Part shown: positions 39,384 to 48,148 of the stretch, piece by piece
How positions within the stretch are numbered: position 1 is the first letter of the stretch
How the letters are laid out: every line of letters starts with the position of its first letter
Source: Rhodopirellula sp. P2
Lineage (GTDB): Bacteria; Planctomycetota; Planctomycetia; Pirellulales; Pirellulaceae
Reading direction: 5' to 3'
Assembly (NCBI RefSeq): GCF_028768465.1
Contig: NZ_CP118225.1
Span: forward strand, 5,685,001-5,749,000
DNA: 64,000 nt
Position numbers and translations under genes: made by a program
Notes under the pieces: model-generated
The model's input: only the letters and a program-made list of their open reading frames with translations
Databases searched by the model: none
Told to the model about the DNA's origin: nothing

Positions 39384-40769
39384 ATGTTATCACGTGGGCA
39401 GCGAACTCCATACGCAGCGAACTCAACGGGCATCGCGGCCTGCCTCCCAGGGCCAAATGCGTCGTTTGGAGAGGCGCGGACAACTGGGAAACCACCGAAA
39501 TTCACTTCGATTCCTTCTCCGCCGTCCAATCTTCACGCCGACTGGGGTTCCCTCGGTCAGCCAGCGTTTCGTACCGTCAAGATCGTCCAGGATTCACATC
39601 AAACGACGCGGGCCGCACGACCGATCGGATTCGATCTGGCCCCGTTTCTTCGATCGCGAATCCGTCCTCCAGGCCGCCGATCTGAACCAGTCGCGATACA
39701 GGACGCCATCGTGAATCGACTCGAATCGCCTCGCGAAGATCAACTTCGTGAAAATCAGCCCCGTGAACGTCAGCTTCGCGAACATCCATTGTTCACCAAA
39801 ACCAGCACCACGAACGATGCGGTGACCCTGTATCGTCCCGTCACACTGTTCTACATGGCAGCGATGACAATGATGCTGGTGCCGATGATGACGCTGGTGG
39901 ATGTGAACATCGCGTCGTACTTCCGAACCGCACCGCTGCCAGCGGAACTGGATTCCGCTTTGGAATTGTCCTTGGTGCTCTCGCACGGTTACGGGGTCTT
40001 TGTGATCTTGCTTGCCATTTTGCTGATGGCCCCCAAACGCCGCTGGCATTTGCCTCGACTCGTCACCTTGGCACTCGGCGGAGGAGCCATTGCGACGATC
40101 GCAAAGATGTTTGTGATCCGGCCGCGTCCCAGCAACCTCAATCTCAACCATGCCGGTCATGATTCCGCTTGGCTTTGGGCATTCGATTGGGATCTCAGCG
40201 AAGTCGCCTCCTTTGACTCCGCCATGCGAGCCTTTCCCAGTGGTCACGTTGTCACTGCGACCGCCATGCTGATCGGATTGTGGGTGGTTGTCCCGAGAGG
40301 TCGCTTGCTTTTCATCATGGTTTGGATGGGCGTGCTGGCCAACCGAGTCAACACCAGCGCTCACTTCACCAGCGATGTGTGTGGCGGCGTGGCGTTTGGA
40401 CTGTTTTGGTCCTATGTCTGCTTTCATCCGCGTTTATTGGGCAACCTCTTTGACAAGATGGTTCCCGAACATGGCCGACGCACTCGCGGGGAGACCAGCG
40501 ATTCATCTGAAGCCATTCCATCATTGCCCCCGCAAATCAACGTGGGTTCGCCAGCGGGAACACCTTCGTTCCCCATGCACGCTTCACCAATTCATGCGTC
40601 GCAAATGAGTGCGACCGAACAATACGAAGCGCTGGCATCCAAGATGTCGCCCAATGCGACCCCAACTCGTCCGAACACTTCGGATGATCTCGAGCAGAGT
40701 GATCAGCAGACGCACGATCATCACAACAGGCAACAAGATTTCGGCGATGCGGGCGAGCGAGCGGCTTAG
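39384..40769 (+). CDS. PAP2-superfamily membrane phosphatase
   Basis: Carries the three phosphatase motifs of the PAP2/acid phosphatase superfamily: KMFVIRPRPS, AFPSGHVVTA and NRVNTSAHFTSD (Arg-x5-His-x3-Asp). Five or six hydrophobic segments are visible from FYMAAMTMMLVPMMTLV onward, and a polar, Ser/Thr-rich tail follows the last one. Likely dephosphorylates a lipid phosphate such as undecaprenyl or phosphatidylglycerol phosphate in the cytoplasmic membrane. The start is uncertain: about 110 residues before GTG 39711 look like non-coding sequence (no hydrophobic or ordered pattern), so the true start may be GTG 39711; GTG 39324 would overlap the divergent gene. Confidence 0.85.
   Translation: MLSRGQRTPYAANSTGIAACLPGPNASFGEARTTGKPPKFTSIPSPPSNLHADWGSLGQPAFRTVKIVQDSHQTTRAARPIGFDLAPFLRSRIRPPGRRSEPVAIQDAIVNRLESPREDQLRENQPRERQLREHPLFTKTSTTNDAVTLYRPVTLFYMAAMTMMLVPMMTLVDVNIASYFRTAPLPAELDSALELSLVLSHGYGVFVILLAILLMAPKRRWHLPRLVTLALGGGAIATIAKMFVIRPRPSNLNLNHAGHDSAWLWAFDWDLSEVASFDSAMRAFPSGHVVTATAMLIGLWVVVPRGRLLFIMVWMGVLANRVNTSAHFTSDVCGGVAFGLFWSYVCFHPRLLGNLFDKMVPEHGRRTRGETSDSSEAIPSLPPQINVGSPAGTPSFPMHASPIHASQMSATEQYEALASKMSPNATPTRPNTSDDLEQSDQQTHDHHNRQQDFGDAGERAA
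39732..39791 (+). repeat. degenerate 15-bp tandem repeat, four copies
   Basis: Four in-frame units beginning CGYGAA encode REDQL, RENQP, RERQL and REHPL. They lie just inside the N-terminus of the PAP2 protein, directly ahead of its first membrane segment. Confidence 0.75.
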
Positions 40770-41010
40770 CTCCCCTTCGGCGACTTCACTGCAATTCGGC
40801 GTTCGCCTCGGTTTGATCGACGACCAGCCCAAACGATCATCGACGGATCTGCCGTGACGTTGTTCTGTCGGATCGTGTTTGATGGTCGCTTCGGCCCCTC
40901 AGCTCAGAAAACCTCCGAGCCAGACGTAGCTGACGACACACCCAGTGTCAGGAACCCAATCGAGTCGGGTTCCGATTGGATTCAGGATCATCGTCCTGAA
41001 TCACAACGGC

Positions 41011-41304
41011 TTAGAGCGAGCCGTCTTGTTCCAACATTTCTTTGTATTGGTCGCGTTCGCGACGAGTCGCTTCCAAATCGAAGATCAGATACTTCATGTC
41101 CAAACGAAGTTGCGACAGGGCTTCTTGAACCAAGTTCAAGATCCGACGACGGCGAGTGCTGCATTCCACCACGCGAGCCAAAGCGGGTGCAACCGCGTCC
41201 CGATACCGAGCGGGCAAGGCATCAATCGCGGCAGCCATTTCTTGCAATTCGACTGGGGTTTCGTCGTTGATTTTGGCGGTGTTGTTCGCAGCAATTTTGG
41301 TCAT
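41011..41304 (-). CDS. small coiled-coil protein of unknown function
   Basis: 97 residues, cytoplasmic, almost entirely helical by composition. The N-terminal part (ELQEMAAAIDALPARYRDAVAPALARVVECSTRRRRILNLVQEAL) leads into a heptad-patterned C-terminus (LDMKYLIFDLEATRRERDQYKEMLEQDGSL). An AAGGAAA Shine-Dalgarno (41314-41320) nine bases before the ATG supports it as a real gene. No family recognised; regulator or scaffold is possible. Confidence 0.75.
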   Translation of the reverse strand: MTKIAANNTAKINDETPVELQEMAAAIDALPARYRDAVAPALARVVECSTRRRRILNLVQEALSQLRLDMKYLIFDLEATRRERDQYKEMLEQDGSL

Positions 41305-41707
41305 AGAAGTGACTTTCCTTCGAGGGCGTCAGGGTGTGGGACCAAACCAGCGAGTCGTTGCTTGTTTGGTGAGAGCCATCCATTGCACTTGCGGTGCCAG
41401 CTGCCTGCCGACACGACGTTGTGGTCCCGAAGTCATTACGGGAAAAGCACTTACGGTTTTCAATGATGTGTGTTGCGTTTTCGCAACGTGGCGTTCTAGC
41501 AACACACTTTCGATCTGGCTTTCCTGCCCAAGACTTGGTATCCCAAGCACTTAGGTGCGTTTCGGGGGATCAACCCGTAGTTGGGGAAGTTTCGCAACGT
41601 GATGTTGCGTTTTCGCCTCCCGGTCACTTGCAAGGGATTGTTCCCTTGGCTCCGAAGGTGGTCAACGTTCAATCTGGCTTGCCGACACGTTTGCAGAACT
41701 TCCCGCG
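41305..41707. other. divergent intergenic region with two related short hairpins
   Basis: Between a minus-strand and a plus-strand gene. It holds GTTGCG-TTTT-CGCAAC (41472-41487) and CGCAAC-GTGAT-GTTGCG (41593-41609), the same 6-base arms in opposite order, about 110 bases apart. They could be protein-binding sites or attenuator-like hairpins. Nothing else stands out. Confidence 0.5.
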
Positions 41708-44626
41708 ATGGCTGAAACGGCTAGGAAAAGTATTCCGATCCAGTCCCGATCGAATCGGGCGTGGGCCAACGTTGCGCGCTCCCCCCGGACCGAGAACGTG
41801 ACAAAATTGAGTTCCATCGGAACGGCCACTTGCGTGAACCTCACTTCGACTCTCGTCGCCATCGTGTGTTTCCTCACCACGATCAACGTGGCTTCCGCGC
41901 AGCTCATTGATTCGCTCGATGCCTATCCGCCGCGTTGGTCACTTCACGAAAGTGACTGCGACGCCAAGGTTGCTGACCAAGGCCATGAGCATGACCCTTC
42001 GGCCGAAGGCGGAGTCTGCGAAGCGATTTCGTTGGTGACCGGACATGGCACGCAAGCCATCTTGGTGTACCCGATCGAACCCGTCCGCCCCATCGATGAA
42101 TTGTCGGCGATGGTCTCGGTCAAAGGTCTCAACACCGGCATTCAAATTGGCTTTCGGGTTCGGTTCCCCTACCTGATTGATCCTGAAACACGCCGTCCCG
42201 CTTCGGTGATGATCTTTGGTTCGCAATATCGCCGCGTGGGAGAATTCCAAAGGTTGGGGATCAGCAACATCACCGCTCCGCTGCGATTGAAAATCATCGC
42301 CCTTCGAAACGAGTACGGCATCCAAGCCGACGTGTCCTCGCCATATGTCGATGCGGTCGTCGTCAACGCGTATGGCAAACCCGGCAACGCAACGCTGCGA
42401 TTGGACGATCTTCGCGTCAACGCCATGGTTCCCGTGACCGAACTGGACAGTTCCCCTCATTCGACCAGCAACGCCAGTCGCACACCGCTGCAATCCTCCT
42501 CAAGGATGGACATCGACCTTTCGGTATTGCAAGGCGAGCGACGACCGAATCTGACCGAGTCCGTTGCCAATGCTCGTTCCTTGATCTCACCGGCTGATCA
42601 ACCCGCGTTTCCCATTGGGCACGTCACGCGAATCATTCAATACAACAACGAACCACTCAGTTGGATTCGTTCATTGGGCTTCGATGCGATTTGGTTGGCG
42701 GAGCCTCCGACCGCTGCGATCTTGTCCGACGCGATTGCTCATCGCATGCGGATCTACGCGCCGTGCCCAACCGTTCCGGATCCCAAACTAGAACCATTGC
42801 TTGAACCGGTTGCGGGCTGGATCGCCGCACCGAATCTGGTCATGGACAGCCACCACCGAGAGCAAATCTCTCAGCAGGTAGCTCGCCTCCGCGCGTTGCC
42901 ACGACGTTGGCAACGACCGATTGTTGGTTCGCCCGTCGAGGACTTTCGGCATTATGGCGCGATGTTGGATGCCGCCGTGTTGACTGCACCTCCGCGCATC
43001 CGCGCCCTTTCCAGTGAAGCGATTCGCACCGAACGTTCCCAGCAACGTTTTCGGTTGGGCGGCAAACCCATTGCAATCAGTGTCCTGGGAATGCCCAACG
43101 CCGCCTCCATCGCTCAATCCAATGCAATTGCAAACCGGATCGGCACGCCAACCACCGAAACCTTTGCTTGGCAACCCATGTGGCGAGAGGTTGCCGACGC
43201 GATGGTCGATGCTCCGTCAGCAATTCTGGTTCGATCCACCCGTTCATTGGCTTCCGGCGAAACGCTGGACCAAAATCGCGGGATGGCGATCAGCTTCATC
43301 AATCGCTTTGTCGCCTCGCTCGAAAAATGGATCTCCACGGGCACGCCCGATGTCATGCCTGTGCCAGTCGGACCGCACTACACCGCCCATCGTCTGACCA
43401 GCGGTTCCACCACGTTTTTGATTTGCACTTCCGCGATGGTCCGCGGGACCGGCATCATGAGCGGCGATGGCAAGACGCTTCGCATTGACTTGCCTGCCTT
43501 TGAGCAAGGCAAGCTGATGTGGCGTTTGACTCACTTCGCCGCCGAACGCATTGAGCCCGAGACCACCGCCCAGGGCACTTCGATTGAAATCGTGTCGCCT
43601 GATGTGGTCGAAGTCATTGCGATCAGCGATCAAATTTCCGAAGGTGGTCAGCTGGCGTCATCGCTGGACAAGTTTTCACAACAAGCGTCCTTGGACCGCT
43701 GGCAGTTGGCTCGCGATTCCATTGAGCAGTCGGGCACCGCTTGGGCACGTGCCGTTGCCGCCCGCGCGGTTTCGCGAGACGCACCGAATGATCTGCTCGA
43801 GGTCGCTCGCAGCACCATCAACAATTCGGAACGCATGGTCCGCAGCAACGACGCCCAATCGGCGTTGCGTTTGGCAGCGCGGGCGGATGCCTGGAGCATG
43901 AAAGCCAACTGGATGCTCTGCGACGCCTTTCGGGAAGACCCTTACGGCATCGTCAGCAGTCCGCCGATTGACGCCGGCAACTTTGAAACTCAAATCGCTT
44001 GGTCGCCGTTATTGAATTCCGGTTTGGCCACGTCTTCTGTCCTGAAGCTGCCACCGATTGGCGATATCCACGGTCGTTCTCGTTGGGGAGTGAACCTACT
44101 CAGTGGCGGCGGCATGGACCGTCCCGACAGTCTACAAACCGAGGGTTGGACCTTTGGTCGCCGTCATTCCGAATGGGCCGAGACCACGGCGGAGTGCGTG
44201 GACCGCGGAGTCTTTCATGGCACCGGGGCTCTGGCTGTTCGTGTGATCCCGAAACGGGACGACGCGTTGCCAGGCGGATACGAAGGCACCGCCTTGCTGG
44301 TCCGCAGCCCGCCGATTTTTGTTGAACCCAACCAGGCGGTACGGATCGACGCCGTCGTCCGCACATTGGGATTTGGCGGCCCTCATCAAGGGCTGTTGAT
44401 GTACGACTCCCTTGGCACGCAAGAGCTCGGTGTGCTCATCCGCGATCGTCCCGACTGGACCCCGATCACGCTCTACCGACAAACCGTCAACAACGATCCG
44501 ATTCACGTGATGTTTGAGGTCATCGGTGGCGGGGAAGCGATCATCGACGAGATTCAGGTCCGAGCCTGGGAAACCGAAGCCAACCCCCTCCCCGCGATGC
44601 GTCCCATTTCACACCCGCAAGAGTAA
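41708..44626 (+). CDS. large secreted protein of unknown function
   Basis: 972 residues, not recognised. A hydrophobic export signal lies at about 45-64 (LTSTLVAIVCFLTTINVASAQ); the GTG at 41798 would give a normal 34-residue signal peptide and may be the real start. After an N-terminal beta-rich domain (about 65-250, resembling a carbohydrate-binding sandwich), the middle (about 310-560) has alternating motifs (IRSLGFDAIWLAEPPTAAI, PIVGSPVEDFRHYGAML, PIAISVLGMPNAASI) that suggest a TIM-barrel, glycoside-hydrolase-like fold. A helical region (660-790) and a C-terminal beta-sandwich with RWGVNLLSGGGMD and GEAIIDEIQVRAWE follow. No catalytic residues can be assigned. Confidence 0.8.
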   Translation: MAETARKSIPIQSRSNRAWANVARSPRTENVTKLSSIGTATCVNLTSTLVAIVCFLTTINVASAQLIDSLDAYPPRWSLHESDCDAKVADQGHEHDPSAEGGVCEAISLVTGHGTQAILVYPIEPVRPIDELSAMVSVKGLNTGIQIGFRVRFPYLIDPETRRPASVMIFGSQYRRVGEFQRLGISNITAPLRLKIIALRNEYGIQADVSSPYVDAVVVNAYGKPGNATLRLDDLRVNAMVPVTELDSSPHSTSNASRTPLQSSSRMDIDLSVLQGERRPNLTESVANARSLISPADQPAFPIGHVTRIIQYNNEPLSWIRSLGFDAIWLAEPPTAAILSDAIAHRMRIYAPCPTVPDPKLEPLLEPVAGWIAAPNLVMDSHHREQISQQVARLRALPRRWQRPIVGSPVEDFRHYGAMLDAAVLTAPPRIRALSSEAIRTERSQQRFRLGGKPIAISVLGMPNAASIAQSNAIANRIGTPTTETFAWQPMWREVADAMVDAPSAILVRSTRSLASGETLDQNRGMAISFINRFVASLEKWISTGTPDVMPVPVGPHYTAHRLTSGSTTFLICTSAMVRGTGIMSGDGKTLRIDLPAFEQGKLMWRLTHFAAERIEPETTAQGTSIEIVSPDVVEVIAISDQISEGGQLASSLDKFSQQASLDRWQLARDSIEQSGTAWARAVAARAVSRDAPNDLLEVARSTINNSERMVRSNDAQSALRLAARADAWSMKANWMLCDAFREDPYGIVSSPPIDAGNFETQIAWSPLLNSGLATSSVLKLPPIGDIHGRSRWGVNLLSGGGMDRPDSLQTEGWTFGRRHSEWAETTAECVDRGVFHGTGALAVRVIPKRDDALPGGYEGTALLVRSPPIFVEPNQAVRIDAVVRTLGFGGPHQGLLMYDSLGTQELGVLIRDRPDWTPITLYRQTVNNDPIHVMFEVIGGGEAIIDEIQVRAWETEANPLPAMRPISHPQE

Positions 44627-44658
44627 GCAACAACTCCGCCCCCCACCCTCCTCCATAT

Positions 44659-44671
44659 GGTGCCAGCCACC
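44659..44671 (+). repeat. REP-like palindrome, left copy
   Basis: GGTGCCAGCCACC, followed by TTGATTT. It is the inverted counterpart of the copy at 46120-46132 on the other side of the transposase gene, and can itself fold with a GGTG/CACC stem. Confidence 0.75.
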
Positions 44672-44740
44672 TTGATTTGACTTTCCTGATGCGATGCATA
44701 CGATGCTTTTGTCTTGCCAATCCCACTGGAGAGCAGAGCG

Positions 44741-45901
44741 ATGCCGCGGCCTCAGCGAAGCGAACAGTTTGATCCCAGCGAAGTGGGGATCGTGCACGTG
44801 GTCCAGCGATGTGTGCGACGCGCCTTTCTTGCAGGTGTCGACCAGGCGACCGGCAAGGATTTCTCGTTCCGCAGGGAATGGATTCGCCGGCGGATGGAAG
44901 CTCTGGCTTCGGTGTTCGCGGTCGATGTGCTTTCGTACGCGGTGTTGAGCAATCACATGCATCAGATTCTCCGCAACCGGCCGGATGTCTGTGCTCAATG
45001 GAGCGACGAGGAAGTTGCGATTCGCTGGCTGCGTGTGTTCCCCGGTCGACGCCTCGAAGAACACTTGGCCGAGCCGACTGAAAACGATGTGCAAATGCTG
45101 GTTCGCAACAAAGAGCGGCTGACTGAAATCCGTCGCCGCTTGTCAGACATCTCTTGGTACATGAGAGCCTTGGCCGAACCCATTGCCCGACTGGCGAACA
45201 AACAGGACGAGTGCACCGGCCGATTCTGGGAAGGTCGCTTCAAAGCACAGAAAATCGTCGACGAGGCAGGCTTGCTCGCCTGCAGCATGTACGTTGATCT
45301 GAACCCGGTCCGTGCAGCGATGACGGCGACTCCCGAGACCAGCCCGCACACCAGTGCCTACGACCGGATCGAAGCTCGCAAGGGCGAACGAATCCCTTCG
45401 GCCGCCTTTGATCTGAAACCGATTCCGACGGAAGAAGCCGGACGAGAAATTCGAGAAACGCCGGTCGAAGTTCTTCAGGAAAAACGCAGGGCGAAGCGAC
45501 GCAATCCAACCGGGAAACGGATCCGGCGAGACGAATGGTTGAGCCCTCTGACGTTGAGCGAAACCAAACTGTCCACCGAACCGCAAGTCCACACGAAAGG
45601 GCTCCGCAGCAGCGATCGCGGATTCTTGAACATCCGCTGGAGCGATTACAAACGGTTGCTGGACTGGACCGCGGCGCAACCGATTGCCTGCCGAGCGGCT
45701 GAACTGCCCAAGCGTCTCGCCCAAACGCTCTCGGAAGTCGGAATCGACGCTTCGATGTGGCGAGACTTGGTGTGGGACTGGCAGAAATACTTTGGCAAAA
45801 CCAGCTGCATCGGTCGCCCTGAATCGCTGAAAGCGGACGCAGAACGAACGGGCCGCCATCACCACCGCGGCCAGGTCCAAGCCGCAGCCTGCTTTGCCTG
45901 A
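44741..45901 (+). CDS. Y1-type transposase, REP-associated tyrosine transposase (RAYT)-like
   Basis: 386 residues. The N-terminal half has the TnpA_REP/IS200-like pattern: HVVQRCVRRAFL, a metal-binding SNHMHQIL (HMH in place of HuH), and, after a variable segment, RFWEGRFKAQKIVDEAGLLACSMYVDLNPVRAAM, where the Tyr of YVDLNPVRA is the likely nucleophile. The C-terminal half is basic and specific to this group. It would nick and join single-stranded DNA at hairpins. The ATG at 44741 has GGAG nine bases upstream, better than the ATG at 44714. A single copy flanked by inverted REP-like palindromes, with no second ORF, fits a domesticated RAYT better than an insertion sequence. Confidence 0.85.
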   Translation: MPRPQRSEQFDPSEVGIVHVVQRCVRRAFLAGVDQATGKDFSFRREWIRRRMEALASVFAVDVLSYAVLSNHMHQILRNRPDVCAQWSDEEVAIRWLRVFPGRRLEEHLAEPTENDVQMLVRNKERLTEIRRRLSDISWYMRALAEPIARLANKQDECTGRFWEGRFKAQKIVDEAGLLACSMYVDLNPVRAAMTATPETSPHTSAYDRIEARKGERIPSAAFDLKPIPTEEAGREIRETPVEVLQEKRRAKRRNPTGKRIRRDEWLSPLTLSETKLSTEPQVHTKGLRSSDRGFLNIRWSDYKRLLDWTAAQPIACRAAELPKRLAQTLSEVGIDASMWRDLVWDWQKYFGKTSCIGRPESLKADAERTGRHHHRGQVQAAACFA

Positions 45902-46210
45902 GCAGCAAGGTCAAAGCACGCGTCATCCTTCGCAGTGGTGCAAGGGGCGACGGAACAGTTGGGGACAACTGCTCTACTCTGCTGCGCTCAATCGATCGCA
46001 CTCACGAGGCCGGCGTCTCCGAGCAGTCAATCAAGCTCGCAAAATGCCATCAAGACAGCGGAAGTCGCCCTCAATCAGCCCCGGAACAAGCCAAGGTTTC
46101 AGGTCATCAAAATCGGGAAGGTGGCTGGCACCTTACGGGAAACACTCCGCGGTCCGCGGAAGCGAAGAGAACGGATTGTTGACGCAAAAAGCAGCCAATG
46201 AAACGGGCTC
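45902..46210. other. intergenic region after the transposase gene
   Basis: Carries the right REP-like copy (46120-46132). I see no coding frame or RNA gene in the remainder. Confidence 0.55.
46120..46132 (-). repeat. REP-like palindrome, right copy
   Basis: GGTGGCTGGCACC on the plus strand, the exact reverse complement of the left copy. On the minus strand it is followed by TT-CCC-GATTTT, close to the TTGATTT that follows the left copy, so the match extends beyond the 13-base core. Confidence 0.75.
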
Positions 46211-47833
46211 CTATTCGTGTTTCTTCATCTCTTGATACATGTTGTATCGCTCAGGGAAGGCCACATCCGTCTTCGTCGCCCAAGCCTCCCAAGCCGCAAC
46301 CATTCGATCACGACGCTCGGGTTCCATCGTCGCAAGATCGTTCCGCTCCGTTCGGTCTGCCGCGATGTTGTACAGTTCCCATGGCTTCTTGTATTCGCGA
46401 ACGAGCTTCCAGTCGCCGTCACGCATCGCCGCGTTGCCTTCATGCTCGAAGAAGATTGGTGTGTCATGGATCGGCTGTTTCGCGGCTTCCGAGTCCCCCT
46501 TCAAACTCCTTGCGAACGAATTGCCTTGGCACGGTGGAACATCGTCTGGAATCTCTGCGTCAGCTAGATCCGCACACGTTGCCATGATGTCTGGCAAATA
46601 GGCCGGCTCCCTCACAAACGAATTGTGACGAGACTCAGGAATTCCATTGGGCCAGTGGGCAATCAACGGCGTGTTGGCTCCGCCTTCGTGCAAAAAGTGT
46701 TTGTACAAGCGGAAGGGCGTGTTGCTTGCGTTCGCCCAAGCCAAACCTTGACGCACGCCGTCCGTCGTTTCCAAAGGAGGATTTCGGACCATCTTTTCGT
46801 CGCCGAATCCCAACCGTCCGCCTTCCTGACAAGCACCATTGTCAGACAAGAACAGAATCAACGTGTTCTCGTATTCGTCAACCGATTTCAAATGAGCGAC
46901 CAACTTGCCGATGTTCTGATCGATGTTGTCCACGCATCCGGCATACGCCGCCATGATCGCATCCAAATCGTCTCGCTTCTTTTCCTTTAGTGAATCCCAA
47001 GCTGGCCCCACATGCGGTGCTGGTTGCACGGATTCATCGAACAAACCAATCTCGCGCTGTTTCGCAAAGCGTTTCTTCATCAACGCTTCCCAACCATCTC
47101 GGTAACGTCCCCGATACTTTTCAAAATCTTTCACCTTCGCGTTCAGCGGCCAGTGCGGAGCGTTGTACGCCAAGTACAGAAAGAAAGGTTTGTCATCAGC
47201 CTTCGTCGCATCACTGATGTACTGGCAAGCGATGTCCGTGAATGCGTCCGTCGCATAAAAACCCTCCTCGGTTTGCACGTCCTTGTTCCCGTCGGTCATC
47301 CCGCGATCACCACCGGGTTTGAAATAGTTGAACGCGCCGCTGATGCCACCATAAAAACGGTCAAACCCACGCTGCATCGGCCAATCATTCTGATTGACAT
47401 GCCCCAGGTGCCACTTCCCCGTCATGAACGTGTGATAGTCCTTCGACTTTAAAACTTGAGGAATCGTCACGCACGTTTCATTCAAATGCCCTTGGTAGGC
47501 CGGCGGAGCATTCAGGACTTTGCCAGGAGGAGCCGTCATGTGACCGATGCCGACTTGATGAGGATGCAAGCCCGTCATCAAACTCGCTCGCGTCGGACAA
47601 CAACGGCCCGAGTTATAAAACTGCGTGAATCGCAATCCATTCGCAGCCAACGCGTCGATGTTCGGGGTTTCGATCTCACCTCCGTAACATCCCAAATCGG
47701 AATATCCCATGTCGTCTACCAACACCAATACAATGTTGGGCGGTGAAGTTTCCGCAGCAGCGTTCGACAGAGTGCCGACGAAGAACAAACAACTGAGAAT
47801 CGAGAGACAAGCTCCGGAGAAAACTCGTTTCAT
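46211..47833 (-). CDS. secreted sulfatase (arylsulfatase A-like, formylglycine type)
   Basis: 540 residues. A signal peptide (to about residue 28, NAAAE) is followed by the sulfatase start PNIVLVLVDDMGYSDLGCYGG, giving the metal-binding Asp pair, and RCCPTRASLMTG, in which Cys78 of CxPxR would be converted to formylglycine by a sulfatase-modifying enzyme encoded elsewhere. Later motifs are TGKWHLGH and LFLSDNGACQEGG. Exported, probably acting on sulfated algal polysaccharides; the exact substrate cannot be told. It belongs to the large sulfatase repertoire typical of marine planctomycetes. Convergent with the transposase gene. Confidence 0.95.
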   Translation of the reverse strand: MKRVFSGACLSILSCLFFVGTLSNAAAETSPPNIVLVLVDDMGYSDLGCYGGEIETPNIDALAANGLRFTQFYNSGRCCPTRASLMTGLHPHQVGIGHMTAPPGKVLNAPPAYQGHLNETCVTIPQVLKSKDYHTFMTGKWHLGHVNQNDWPMQRGFDRFYGGISGAFNYFKPGGDRGMTDGNKDVQTEEGFYATDAFTDIACQYISDATKADDKPFFLYLAYNAPHWPLNAKVKDFEKYRGRYRDGWEALMKKRFAKQREIGLFDESVQPAPHVGPAWDSLKEKKRDDLDAIMAAYAGCVDNIDQNIGKLVAHLKSVDEYENTLILFLSDNGACQEGGRLGFGDEKMVRNPPLETTDGVRQGLAWANASNTPFRLYKHFLHEGGANTPLIAHWPNGIPESRHNSFVREPAYLPDIMATCADLADAEIPDDVPPCQGNSFARSLKGDSEAAKQPIHDTPIFFEHEGNAAMRDGDWKLVREYKKPWELYNIAADRTERNDLATMEPERRDRMVAAWEAWATKTDVAFPERYNMYQEMKKHE

Positions 47834-48148
47834 GCTGGGTCAATCAAAGGTAGGACTGGAAATTCGTCGTGCGACGAACAACAAGGATGGAGGGGAGTTC
47901 GTCCGACAACGAACGAGCAGGGAAATCAAGGCGAAAACTCTTCGAGGATCGAATTGAGGCGGAGGCCATGAATTCACAAACCGCCAAAACATTAAAATCC
48001 CCCTTGGCCGAACAATTCCCGGCAAACGTCGCCCAGGAACCGCCGGAACCGCTCGCGGACGAGGCGCCATTGTAAACTAACACCGAATCAGATTCTTTGT
48101 CACGCAGCCACTCCCGCCCGTCCGCTCCAAAATCTCTGTCTCGGCACC
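47834..48148. other. divergent promoter region
   Basis: Separates the divergent sulfatase and serine-hydrolase genes, so promoters for both must lie here. I could not pick out convincing -35/-10 elements or an operator. Confidence 0.45.
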
